Shown here one piece after another: positions 53,343 through 61,774 of a stretch of 64,000 nt of DNA. The notes beneath the pieces were generated by a model. That model had not been told where the DNA came from. It was given only the letters and a program-made list of their open reading frames with translations, and did no database searches. The DNA lies in NCBI GenBank assembly GCA_037190225.1, contig JBBCJL010000013.1, forward strand, positions 62,001-126,000. Reading direction: 5' to 3'. How positions within the stretch are numbered: position 1 is the stretch's first letter; the number at the start of each line of letters is the position of its first letter. Made by a program: the position numbers and the translations under genes. Source of the DNA: MKSF01 sp037190225 (GTDB taxonomy: Bacteria; Bacteroidota; Bacteroidia; Chitinophagales; Chitinophagaceae).

Positions 53343-54245
53343 ATGAGATATGTGAATTTTGTGGGCGCATGCTTTATGGTTGGCCTGTTGCTGTTAGGCA
53401 GCAGCAGGAGCTATGCCCAGAAATTGTCTGCTGCGGAGACCGAGCTGTTCCGGAAACATGAGGACAGCCTGGCGGTGCTGGTGGATTCCCTGAGAGGCGC
53501 TATTGTCCTGGATGAAAGAATGGACTATAATTATGCTTTTATCGCCAAGCTCAAGCAGGTCCTGTCCCTTGAGAACTCCTATTTATATCCTTTTGCCAGG
53601 CTGCAGGAGAGAATGCATATACTCGCGTCCCCTGACGGCAATTTCAGGCTGTTTAACTGGGTGGTAGCCTCCGGCAATTTTAAAAAGACCTACTTCGGCG
53701 CCGTGCAGCTTTCCAATGGCAGGATCATCCCCCTGCTTGATTATTCTGAGCAGCTGGAAGATAAGGGAAGGGCTAACGGCCTGACCACGGAAAAGGAATG
53801 GTATGGTGCGGAGTACTATCATATTATGAAGGATGTGGCCTTCGGGCAGCCCGTATATCTCCTGTTCGGGTTCAATTCCAATTCCACCAAATTTAACAGG
53901 AAGCTGATCGATGTGCTGTCGGTCAAAGGCAACAGTATCCAGTTCGGAGCTCCTATATTTATGGCGCCCAATGTGCAGCATCAGCCTGTGCTGACCAACC
54001 GCTTTATCCAGTATTACAAGAAGAATGCCACGACCATGCTGAACTGGGATGCCTCCCTGGGCATGATCGTGTTCAACAGGCTGGAATCAGAGGTCAGCGC
54101 TCCGAGCCGCCTGGATACCTATATCCCTGCAGGACCCATTGACGGGTTCAAAAAAGAAGGGGATATGTGGCAATATAAAAAAGAAGTGCTGAACATTCTG
54201 AAGCTGTCTGACGGGAAGGCCCCTATTGACGGTGTAATGAATTAA
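53343..54245 (+). CDS. Exported protein of unknown function
   Basis: A 300-aa protein with a signal peptide (MRYVNFVGACFMVGLLLLGSSRSYA-Q, residues 1-25). An N-terminal helical segment (AAETELFRKHEDSLAVLVDSLRG) leads into a mixed beta region with a conserved-looking YPFARLQERMHILASPDGNFRLFNW block, and KTYFGAVQLSNG and AEYYHIMKDVAFGQPVYLLFGFNSNSTKFNRKLIDVLS segments. It looks like proteins found in Chitinophagaceae without a named family. It lies 18 bases upstream of recJ on the same strand; that link may be transcriptional only. Confidence 0.65.
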   Translation: MRYVNFVGACFMVGLLLLGSSRSYAQKLSAAETELFRKHEDSLAVLVDSLRGAIVLDERMDYNYAFIAKLKQVLSLENSYLYPFARLQERMHILASPDGNFRLFNWVVASGNFKKTYFGAVQLSNGRIIPLLDYSEQLEDKGRANGLTTEKEWYGAEYYHIMKDVAFGQPVYLLFGFNSNSTKFNRKLIDVLSVKGNSIQFGAPIFMAPNVQHQPVLTNRFIQYYKKNATTMLNWDASLGMIVFNRLESEVSAPSRLDTYIPAGPIDGFKKEGDMWQYKKEVLNILKLSDGKAPIDGVMN

Positions 54246-54263
54246 AAAAACGGAGATCACAAT

Positions 54264-55970
54264 ATGATGTCGGGACCTGAAAAGGTATGGAAGCTCAGGA
54301 GCAGGCCGGAGGAAAGCATTGCGGCGCTGCAGGCCTCGCTGGGGGTGAGCGATACAATATGCCACCTGCTTGTCAGCAGGGGTATAGATACCTTTGAGGC
54401 GGCCAGGGATTTTTTCAGGCCGCATAAGGACCTGCTGCATGATCCATTGCTGATGAAGGATATGCCTGCGGCCCTGGACAGGATCGACCGTGCCAGGAAG
54501 GAAGGGGAAAAGCTGATGATCTATGGCGACTATGATGTGGACGGTACCACATCGGTCGCTATCGTATATGATTTCTTCAATAAATACTATAACAGGCCGG
54601 GCGGCGATTCCGTGCATTTTTACATACCCCACCGGTATAATGAAGGGTATGGACTTTCCTTTAAAGGCCTGGATGAAGCGCACACGCTGGGCTGCACCCT
54701 CCTCATTACCCTGGACTGCGGTACCAAGGAGACGGAAAAGATCGCTTACGCCAATAGCCTGGGTATGGAGGTGATCGTCTGTGACCACCATACGCCGTCC
54801 GATACCCTGCCGCCGGCATTCGCGCTGCTCAATCCCAAGCAGGCAGGCTGCCCCTATCCCTTCAAGGAGCTCAGCGCCTGCGGTATCGGCTATAAGCTGC
54901 TTACCGCGCTGGCATCCCTGTGGAAGATAGATGCTGCTGCCGTATCACGATACCTGGACCTGGTCGCTACCAGCATTGCGGCGGACATCGTTCCGCTGAC
55001 CGGGGAGAACAGGGTGCTGGCCTACCTGGGACTGCAAAAAGCGAATGCGGATCCCTGCCTGGCGCTCCGGGCGCTTAAGAATCTTTCGGGCTTTGCCCGC
55101 TCTTTTACCATCTCGGATCTCGTGTTCATCATATCTCCCAAGATCAATGCCGCGGGCAGGATGGATGATGCCCGGAAAGCCGTGGAGCTGTTCCTGGCCG
55201 ATACGGAAGCCACCGCCCGGGCAGTGGCGCGGTTGCTGCACTCTGATAACGAGGAGCGCAGGGAAGTGGACAGGATCACTACGGAAGAGGCCCTTACGCT
55301 GATGGCTACCCCGGTGTACGCCCGGAGAAAAAGCACCGTCATCTATAAAGAAGACTGGCATAAAGGTGTGGTAGGCATAGTGGCCTCCCGGCTGATAGAC
55401 CATTATCACCGGCCGACCATCGTACTGACCCGCAGCAACGGTAAGGTGACAGGCTCTGCGCGTTCTGTCGCCGGGTTCAATATCCATGATGCCATACAGC
55501 AATGCGGGGACCTGCTGGACTCTTTCGGGGGACATTTTTTCGCGGCGGGCCTGACGCTGTCACCCGAAAACCTGGATCCCTTTATTGAAAAGTTTGAAAA
55601 TGTAGTTACCGATACGATCTCTGAAGAATCGTTATACCCTGTTATAGATATAGATGCCGAAATATCCTTCAGCGATATTACATCTAAGTTCTATAACATA
55701 CTGAAGCAGATGCAGCCGTTCGGTCCCTGCAATATGAGGCCCGTGTTCCTTACCCGGGGTGTAAGGAACAGGAATTCAAGGATCGTGAAAGAAGCGCATA
55801 TCAGGTTTGACCTTTGGCAGGATAACAGGATATTTACGGGGATAGGCTTTAATATGGCATCCAAGTTCCCCTTACTGCAGAAGGAAAGCTTTGATATGGT
55901 ATATTGTATTGAGGAAAATGAATGGCAGGGCAATACCATATTGCAGTTGCGTGTATTGGATATACGGTGA
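54264..55970 (+). CDS. recJ: Single-stranded-DNA-specific exonuclease RecJ
   Basis: A 568-aa 5'-3' exonuclease used in recombination and mismatch repair. The DHH domain carries GDYDVDGTTS (residues 88-97), DCGTKE, and CDHH (173-176), all Mn ligands. DHHA1 follows with INAAGRMDDA and the GGHFFAAGL motif. A C-terminal OB-fold region closes the chain (MQPFGPCNMRPVF). The length is normal for Bacteroidota. The start ATG at 54264 is immediately followed by a second ATG. Gap of 18 bases to the unknown exported protein upstream. Confidence 0.95.
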   Translation: MMSGPEKVWKLRSRPEESIAALQASLGVSDTICHLLVSRGIDTFEAARDFFRPHKDLLHDPLLMKDMPAALDRIDRARKEGEKLMIYGDYDVDGTTSVAIVYDFFNKYYNRPGGDSVHFYIPHRYNEGYGLSFKGLDEAHTLGCTLLITLDCGTKETEKIAYANSLGMEVIVCDHHTPSDTLPPAFALLNPKQAGCPYPFKELSACGIGYKLLTALASLWKIDAAAVSRYLDLVATSIAADIVPLTGENRVLAYLGLQKANADPCLALRALKNLSGFARSFTISDLVFIISPKINAAGRMDDARKAVELFLADTEATARAVARLLHSDNEERREVDRITTEEALTLMATPVYARRKSTVIYKEDWHKGVVGIVASRLIDHYHRPTIVLTRSNGKVTGSARSVAGFNIHDAIQQCGDLLDSFGGHFFAAGLTLSPENLDPFIEKFENVVTDTISEESLYPVIDIDAEISFSDITSKFYNILKQMQPFGPCNMRPVFLTRGVRNRNSRIVKEAHIRFDLWQDNRIFTGIGFNMASKFPLLQKESFDMVYCIEENEWQGNTILQLRVLDIR

Positions 55971-56005
55971 CCTGTGGGCCGTTCCTTAAAATTTCAGGTT
56001 AGCAA

Positions 56006-56401
56006 ATGAATACTAAAACAACGGAAAAAGTAAGAATAGATAAATATCTCTGGAGCATAAGGGTCTTTAAGACCAGGAGCCTGGCCACCGAAGCCTGCGA
56101 TTCCGGTAAGGTGAGGCTGAATGATGCGTCCGTCAAGCCCGCTAAGAATGTGAGTGTGGGAGAGATATATGATATAAAGACCCGGGAGCGGCGGTGGCTG
56201 GTGAAAGTTACGGGCCTCCTGGACAAAAGACAGGCTTACAGCGAAGCGGTCAAATATTACGAGGACCTTACGCCCGAAGAGGATAAAATGGCGACCAGGC
56301 CGCAGGCATCGAGCTTTTATACCGGAAAACGGCTGAGCAAGGTAGGCAGACCTACCAAGAAGGACCGCCGGGACCTGGATGACCTGTGGGAAGATAATTG
56401 A
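56006..56401 (+). CDS. S4-domain RNA-binding protein (Hsp15/HslR type)
   Basis: A 131-aa protein. The S4 domain spans residues ~8-75: VRIDKYLWSIRVFKTRSLATEACDSGKVRLNDASVKPAKNV broken at the usual loop, then GEIYDIKTRERRWLVKV. The C-terminal tail is basic (RLSKVGRPTKKDRRDLDDL), as in Hsp15. E. coli HslR binds stalled 50S subunits carrying nascent chains. It lies 35 bases downstream of recJ. Confidence 0.85.
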   Translation: MNTKTTEKVRIDKYLWSIRVFKTRSLATEACDSGKVRLNDASVKPAKNVSVGEIYDIKTRERRWLVKVTGLLDKRQAYSEAVKYYEDLTPEEDKMATRPQASSFYTGKRLSKVGRPTKKDRRDLDDLWEDN

Positions 56402-56504
56402 GAAAAATTGAAATAAATTATTAACACAAAAATTAAATTCTGAAAAATATTGATTAACTTACACAGTATTTTTTAAAACTTTTACAGTTTGTAGCATTTT
56501 ATAT

Positions 56505-58772
56505 ATGAAAAAATTACTTTATGCAGGTTTGATATTCGGGGCAATGCTTGCCGGCAATATCAGTTACGGTAAGGATAACCTCTGGAAATCCTATAAGGGC
56601 ATGTATGCGCCATCTTCGATGGAGATGATCATAAAGCCCAATGCCTATAGTATATTTACATTGGATAATGCTTCTATGAAGCAATACCTGGCTGATGTAT
56701 CTGCTGATTTCAGCACGGGTAAGACCATTTCCATACCTACTCCGAACGGGGATTACAAAACGTTCAGGATCTGGAAGAACACGGCTATGGCGCCGGAGCT
56801 GGCAGCCAAATATCCTGAGATCCAGACCTTTGACGGTGTTGATATCAATAATCCCTTAATTACTGCCAAATTCGGTTTCAATATGTTCGGGTTCAGCGCT
56901 TATGTAATAGATGGCGCCAATACCTACATCATTGATCCGTACAGCAATGCCGGGGACGGGTATTATATGGCATTCTACAAAAGTGAGCTGCCTGCAGAGC
57001 ATATAATGTGCGGTGTGGATGATATGATGCGGGCTACCGGCATTCCGGACCTGGATAACGGACCTGAGAGCTTTAACTTCAACACCCGTGGCGGCGATGC
57101 TCCGCCGCCGCCATATGCGCACAGCACCCAGCAGCGTAAATTCAGGGCTGCTATTACCAATACAGGGGAATGGGCCGTGGCTATCGTGGGAAGCAGCTCT
57201 CCGACCAAAGCGCAGGTGCTGGCTAAAATAACGGAGATCGTTAACCGGATCAACAGCTATTTCGAAAGGGAAATTGCCGTAACCCTGGAATTGATCCCCA
57301 ATAACGATGTGCTGGTCTTTACCAATAAAGATACCGACCCTTATAATTACAACAGCCAGATGCCTAATCTCCTGGGTGAATCGCACGAATCCATCGTCAA
57401 CCGGGTAGGGGCTAACAACTTTGACATAGGACATATCCTGTGCACTGCCGGCGGCGGCCTTGCTGCCACTCCTGCCGTATGCTCCAACAGCTCCAAAGGC
57501 CGGGCGGCAAGTACCGTAGGCTCCACCTCACAGGTGAAGGTGATCATGCACGAAATGGGGCACCAGATGAATGCTTCCCATACCTTCAGCTCTGACAGGG
57601 GCGGCTGTAACGGGAACGGTATGCCCCAGGGCGCTTATGAGTCCGGGAGCGGTGTGACCATTATGAGCTATAACGGGGCCTGCGCAGGCGATAATGTCCC
57701 TGCTGCTGCGGATGATTACTATCATGTGCATTCTCTCTACGAGATCACTAACCATATCAATAATAATATCAGTTGCGGAACCTTGTCTACCAATATCCCC
57801 GTGCTCTCGATCCCTAATATACTGGATACGTACTATATTCCTTTAAATACACCGTTTGAGCTGGTAGGTCCTGAAGCAACAGTGCAGGGTTCACAGATCA
57901 AGCAGACCTTCCTGTACAACTGGGAGCAATATGATAACGGGTTTGATTTTGAGGAAGCGCAGGGGTCCAGCCAGACTACAGGCCCTACCTTAAGGTCGCA
58001 CGATCCTAAAACCTCTACCATCCAGGCCTTCCCTCCGGCGAGCATCATCATATCAGGTACTTACAACACTGCGGGTTACAGGTTGCCGTCAGTGGCCAGG
58101 GTCTTGAACTTCAAATATATTGCCAGGGGCGTGGTGAACGGAAGAGGCGCCTTCCACTTTACGGATTCCACCCTTAAAGTGATCAGCGTGGCCAGTACCG
58201 GTCCGTTCAGGGTGACGTCCCAGAATTCCGGAACAGCCAACTGGAATCCCGGAGATAATGTAGAGATCAAATGGGATGTGGCCAATACCAACAGCGCTCC
58301 CATCAATTGCCAGGGCGTAAGCATATTCATGTGCTTCCCTAACTCTACAGAGCCGGATATCCTGCTGGTGGGCTATGCGCCTAATACCGGTTCTTATGTA
58401 TATCCTGTTCAGAATTTTTATGCCCGTAACGGACATATTAAAGTGAAAGGCGCCGGTAATATCTTCTTTGATGTTGCCAAAGGCGCTATCAATGTGAACG
58501 GTACCAGCATTGATGAAACTACTTTCAGCAAGAACATTACCGTATATCCTAATCCTGCTACCGAGCACATCAATATTAAAAATGACAATAACTATGTCAA
58601 ATTAAATGTTGTAATGTACAATGTTATGGGGCAGAAAGTATGGGAAGGCGAGATGACCAATACCCTTACGATCCCTACTGCCGGTATGGCGGCAGGCAGC
58701 TACCAGATCCAGCTGCAGGATGCTGCTGCGACCAAGAATGTTGCTACGCATAAGGTAAGTATTGTAAGATAA
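56505..58772 (+). CDS. Secreted reprolysin-type (M12B) metalloprotease with T9SS tail
   Basis: A 755-aa exported protease. Signal peptide residues 1-22 (ISYG-K). A propeptide-like region covers ~30-200. The zinc site HEMGHQMNASH (residues 349-359) fits the metzincin consensus HExGHxxxxxH, and SYNGACAGDN some 40 residues later may supply the Met-turn (IMSYNG). Beta-sandwich domains follow from ~410 (FELVGPEATVQG; FRVTSQNSG), and a type A Por tail starts at VYPNP near 680. It should be secreted to the surface by T9SS. The substrate is unknown. Confidence 0.88.
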   Translation: MKKLLYAGLIFGAMLAGNISYGKDNLWKSYKGMYAPSSMEMIIKPNAYSIFTLDNASMKQYLADVSADFSTGKTISIPTPNGDYKTFRIWKNTAMAPELAAKYPEIQTFDGVDINNPLITAKFGFNMFGFSAYVIDGANTYIIDPYSNAGDGYYMAFYKSELPAEHIMCGVDDMMRATGIPDLDNGPESFNFNTRGGDAPPPPYAHSTQQRKFRAAITNTGEWAVAIVGSSSPTKAQVLAKITEIVNRINSYFEREIAVTLELIPNNDVLVFTNKDTDPYNYNSQMPNLLGESHESIVNRVGANNFDIGHILCTAGGGLAATPAVCSNSSKGRAASTVGSTSQVKVIMHEMGHQMNASHTFSSDRGGCNGNGMPQGAYESGSGVTIMSYNGACAGDNVPAAADDYYHVHSLYEITNHINNNISCGTLSTNIPVLSIPNILDTYYIPLNTPFELVGPEATVQGSQIKQTFLYNWEQYDNGFDFEEAQGSSQTTGPTLRSHDPKTSTIQAFPPASIIISGTYNTAGYRLPSVARVLNFKYIARGVVNGRGAFHFTDSTLKVISVASTGPFRVTSQNSGTANWNPGDNVEIKWDVANTNSAPINCQGVSIFMCFPNSTEPDILLVGYAPNTGSYVYPVQNFYARNGHIKVKGAGNIFFDVAKGAINVNGTSIDETTFSKNITVYPNPATEHINIKNDNNYVKLNVVMYNVMGQKVWEGEMTNTLTIPTAGMAAGSYQIQLQDAAATKNVATHKVSIVR

Positions 58773-58796
58773 TAATCAGATCAGCATATCATAAAA

Positions 58797-58840
58797 ATAA
58801 AGAAAGCCGGTGCATATTTATGCACCGGCTTTCTTTATGG
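58797..58840 (+). terminator. Terminator after the secreted metalloprotease
   Basis: AAAGAAAGCCGGTGCATA, loop TT, TATGCACCGGCTTTCTTT. An 18-bp perfect stem with a T-rich end, about 25 bases after the stop. Confidence 0.9.
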
Positions 58841-59071
58841 AGCTTTTAAGCCCAGGTATCAGCATAATTATTTCGATAGCCGGGTGCTCTTAAAGCTGCC
58901 GGGTTACTTGCTGTTGTTGCTGCCTTTACCAACAACCACATATTCTCTTTCTATAGAAACTATAAAAGCTGTAGGTCTACAAAACATCCTTTAGGAATGA
59001 CCAGGTGCGCTATAGTATCTCTTGGCAGCGAAAACATTCCCTGAAGCTGTTCCTTATAAGCGGGTGGTCAT
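58841..59071. other. Intergenic stretch between convergent genes
   Basis: About 230 bases with no recognised gene. It holds copy B of the dispersed repeat at 58984-59003, flanked by TAGGTCTACAAA-type sequence that may belong to a larger dispersed element. Confidence 0.5.
58984..59003 (-). repeat. Dispersed repeat, copy B
   Basis: On the minus strand TGGTCATTCCTAAAGGATGT, identical at 18 of 20 positions to copy A at 47768-47787. The core CATTCC-TAAA-GGATG is a near-palindrome. Confidence 0.55.
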
Positions 59072-60157
59072 TTAAAATAAGGATGTTTCAATACCCAGCT
59101 TTGCTTTTAAGGTGGCCAGGTCATTGATCACGGGCGCCAGCAGCGGAATGCCTTCCTTTATCCTGCGGGCATGGGACTCACGTTCCGGGTCTCCGGGTAT
59201 TAAGACCGGTTGCGCATCGCTGACGGGCCGGGCGTTCCTGAACCGTTTGATCCAGTTGTCCATATGGGCCTTATGCTCCTCAAGGGGTCTGAAAGCGTCA
59301 TTCCTGATAGCGCCCAGGAAATGCCCCAGTCCTGCTCCCGGCATATTTTCAGGTAAAGGTATATAGGCGGGAAACGGTGGAGCCCAGGGACCGTAGGAGG
59401 CGCCGCTGAACACGCCGGTAAAGATATCTACAATGCTGCCCAGCGCATAGCCTTTATGGCTGCTGTGCTCCCGGTCGCTGCCTAATGGCAGTAAAGCGCC
59501 GCCTTCTTTCAATATGGAAGGATTTTGGGTAGGGCTGCCCTTCGTGTCCTGTGCCCAGCCCAGCGGCATATCCGTTCCTTTCCGCTGCAAGATCTCCAGC
59601 TTGCCGTTGGACGCCGTTGTGGTGGCGAAATCCGCTACGAAAGGAGGCTCTGTACCGGCAGGTATGGCTACGGCAATGGGATTGGTGCCCAGCATCTTCT
59701 CTTCAGAAAAGGTAGGGGCTACCAGCGCGCTGGCATTGGTCATGGCGATCCCCGTCATATCCTGCTCCAGCGCCATCATCGCGTGATGCCCGGCTATGCC
59801 GAAATGATTGCTGTCCCGGACGGCTACCCAGCCTGTACCGGCGGTGGCAGCTTTTGCGATAGCTATCTTCATAGCGAACGGGGCCACTACCAGCCCCAAT
59901 CCCCTGTCCCCGTCCACCAGTGCGGTGGAAGGCGTTTCATGGACGATGCGGATATCGGGTGTGCTGTTAATGCGGCCGGCTTCCCACAGGCGTACATAGC
60001 CGCTCAGCCTGGCGATACCGTGGCTGTCCACACCTCTCAGGTCTGCAGACAGCAGCACTTCCGATGCTGTCCGGGCGTGCTGGTCAGAGCACCCGATCTT
60101 AATAAAAGTCTGGTAAACGAAATGGTACAGGTCTTTGTACTGAAATAATTGATCCAC
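59072..60157 (-). CDS. Ldh family oxidoreductase (malate/L-lactate/ureidoglycolate dehydrogenase type)
   Basis: A 361-aa NAD(P)-dependent dehydrogenase of the LDH2/MDH2 fold, unrelated to classical lactate dehydrogenase. RGVDSHGIARLSGYV (residues 41-55, with catalytic His46), GWVAVRDSNHFGIAGHHA, and LGTNPIAVAIPAG are the family blocks. The start is GTG at 60155-60157 with AAGGGAG as an upstream ribosome-binding site. Substrates in the family range from malate to sulfolactate and ureidoglycolate. It is the last gene of a minus-strand run starting at ruvB, 24 bases after the heptose kinase gene. Confidence 0.87.
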   Translation of the reverse strand: MDQLFQYKDLYHFVYQTFIKIGCSDQHARTASEVLLSADLRGVDSHGIARLSGYVRLWEAGRINSTPDIRIVHETPSTALVDGDRGLGLVVAPFAMKIAIAKAATAGTGWVAVRDSNHFGIAGHHAMMALEQDMTGIAMTNASALVAPTFSEEKMLGTNPIAVAIPAGTEPPFVADFATTTASNGKLEILQRKGTDMPLGWAQDTKGSPTQNPSILKEGGALLPLGSDREHSSHKGYALGSIVDIFTGVFSGASYGPWAPPFPAYIPLPENMPGAGLGHFLGAIRNDAFRPLEEHKAHMDNWIKRFRNARPVSDAQPVLIPGDPERESHARRIKEGIPLLAPVINDLATLKAKLGIETSLF

Positions 60158-60181
60158 TGCTCCCTTATTTATGCCTCAAGA

Positions 60182-61207
60182 TTATTTAATGGTCCAGTTG
60201 ACAAGTCCCTGCTTGGTAAACTGGTAATTATAGAATTGACCGCCGAAAGGTTCCAGCGCTTTTATGACATCGTACCGGGTATTCTTCGGGCAGTAAAATA
60301 TCATAAAGCCGCCGCCTCCGGCCCCGCTGATCTTACCGCCTGTCGCGCCGTTCCGCAATACAGTATCGTAAATGTTCTCGATAAGCTCATTGGAGATGCC
60401 GTTGGCCATTGCTTTCTTATGCTGGAAGCCGTAATCCAGGATGGTGCCGATACTGTCGATATCTCCTTTCAGGATGGCCTCTTTCATACGCAGTGCCTGG
60501 TCTTTCAGGTGATGCATGGCATCAATGGAGGCCTGGTTGTTCTTATGTACGTTCTCGGATTGCTTTTCAATGATCCGCGCGCTTTCCCTAGTGGTGGAGG
60601 TATAATACAGGAGGAGGTTATTGTTCAGCTCATACAGGTATTCCTGCCGGATGCGTAAGGGATTGACGATCACCTTATCGTCCCTGTAAAATTCCATGAG
60701 ATTCACCCCGCCGAAGGTTGCGGCATACTGGTCCTGCTTCCCGCCTGCCAGGCTGAGGTCCACGCGTTCGATATCATAGGCCAGGTGGGCAATATCGTAA
60801 TCGCCCAATGGCAGCTTGAGCCACTCTACAAAAGCGCCCAGTATGGCTACTACCAGGGTAGAGGAAGTGCCGAGTCCCGATCCGGCAGGTGCGTCCACAT
60901 AGGTGCTCAGCTTAAAGCCCTTCCTGATGCTTCCGTAATCTTTAACCACCCTGTTGTACACGCCTTTGGCCAGGTCCAGGATGCCATCGGTTGGCAGCTG
61001 GTCCGATAACGGAAATATCTGGCTCTGGCGCTGATCTCTTGATTCGATGATGATCTCATCCGAAGGCAGCAGTTCAATATTACAATACGCATACATGGAG
61101 ATGGTGGCATTCAATATCACGCCTCCGTACAGGTCACTGTAGGGGCTGACGTCCGTGCCGCCACCGGCCAGTCCTATCCTTAGCGGCGCTTTGCTTCTTA
61201 TCATCAT
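60182..61207 (-). CDS. GHMP kinase, D-glycero-alpha-D-manno-heptose-7-phosphate kinase-like
   Basis: A 341-aa sugar kinase of the HddA group. The N-terminal block SKAPLRIGLAGGGTDVSPY (residues 5-23) and the ATP-binding GSGLGTSST (109-117) are typical, as is the C-terminal GGKISGAGGGGFMIFYCP motif. HddA phosphorylates heptose-7-phosphate at C1 for GDP-D-glycero-alpha-D-manno-heptose, used in surface glycans. No gmhA, hddC or gmhB gene is in the window, so the pathway role is inferred. Its start overlaps the lipoprotein stop by four bases. Confidence 0.8.
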   Translation of the reverse strand: MMIRSKAPLRIGLAGGGTDVSPYSDLYGGVILNATISMYAYCNIELLPSDEIIIESRDQRQSQIFPLSDQLPTDGILDLAKGVYNRVVKDYGSIRKGFKLSTYVDAPAGSGLGTSSTLVVAILGAFVEWLKLPLGDYDIAHLAYDIERVDLSLAGGKQDQYAATFGGVNLMEFYRDDKVIVNPLRIRQEYLYELNNNLLLYYTSTTRESARIIEKQSENVHKNNQASIDAMHHLKDQALRMKEAILKGDIDSIGTILDYGFQHKKAMANGISNELIENIYDTVLRNGATGGKISGAGGGGFMIFYCPKNTRYDVIKALEPFGGQFYNYQFTKQGLVNWTIK

Positions 61208-61752
61208 AGTTTCTTGGTTTTCTCAAAAGTATAGGTTAAGCCTTTCATCTTAAATATTTTCCTGGCCTCTTCAGGGATGTGGAAGTCGTTTCCGGCAGCG
61301 GCCAGCATTTTATCGAACTGAGCTTCCGAAACGGAAATCATGAGCCGGTTGCCGTCTACATGCGCATTGGCATAATTCATGATATTCTCTCTGGTGCCGA
61401 AGTCGTAATGCACCAGCTCCCGGTCCTCTATCTTATAGCGGCCTGCCACGGTGTCCTTCTGGCGGATCAGGAACATCTTATGATCTTCCGTATAGATAAT
61501 GGTAGTGCCCTGGAGCTCTGTTTTGAGCTTATCTTCCAGCATGGACCTGAAATGTTCCTGCATACCCGGGATATTGATCTCGATATCCGCGGAAGCGTCC
61601 TTATAGGTCCACTCCCCTTCCAGCTGTTCCTCTGCCACATTATGCGTCACCGTCTCAGCGCGGTTGGATGATGACGCGGAGCGGTCGGTACCGTTACAGG
61701 AAAGCAGGAAAGTCCCTGCTGAAAGGAAAATTATAGCGATCAGTTTTTGCAT
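61204..61752 (-). CDS. Lipocalin-like lipoprotein, unknown function
   Basis: A 182-aa lipoprotein: the signal ends at FLLSC with Cys19 as the probable lipidation site, followed by a Ser-rich linker. From ~40 the chain reads LEGEWTYKDASADIEINI ... GTTIIYTEDHKMFLIRQKDTVAGRYKIEDRELVHYD, a beta-strand order reminiscent of lipocalin-like domains, but no named family is certain. It lies between ruvB (22-base gap) and the heptose kinase gene (4-base overlap), so it is translated together with the kinase. Confidence 0.65.
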   Translation of the reverse strand: MQKLIAIIFLSAGTFLLSCNGTDRSASSSNRAETVTHNVAEEQLEGEWTYKDASADIEINIPGMQEHFRSMLEDKLKTELQGTTIIYTEDHKMFLIRQKDTVAGRYKIEDRELVHYDFGTRENIMNYANAHVDGNRLMISVSEAQFDKMLAAAGNDFHIPEEARKIFKMKGLTYTFEKTKKL

Positions 61753-61774
61753 CGTATCGGTGGTATTTAAAAGG

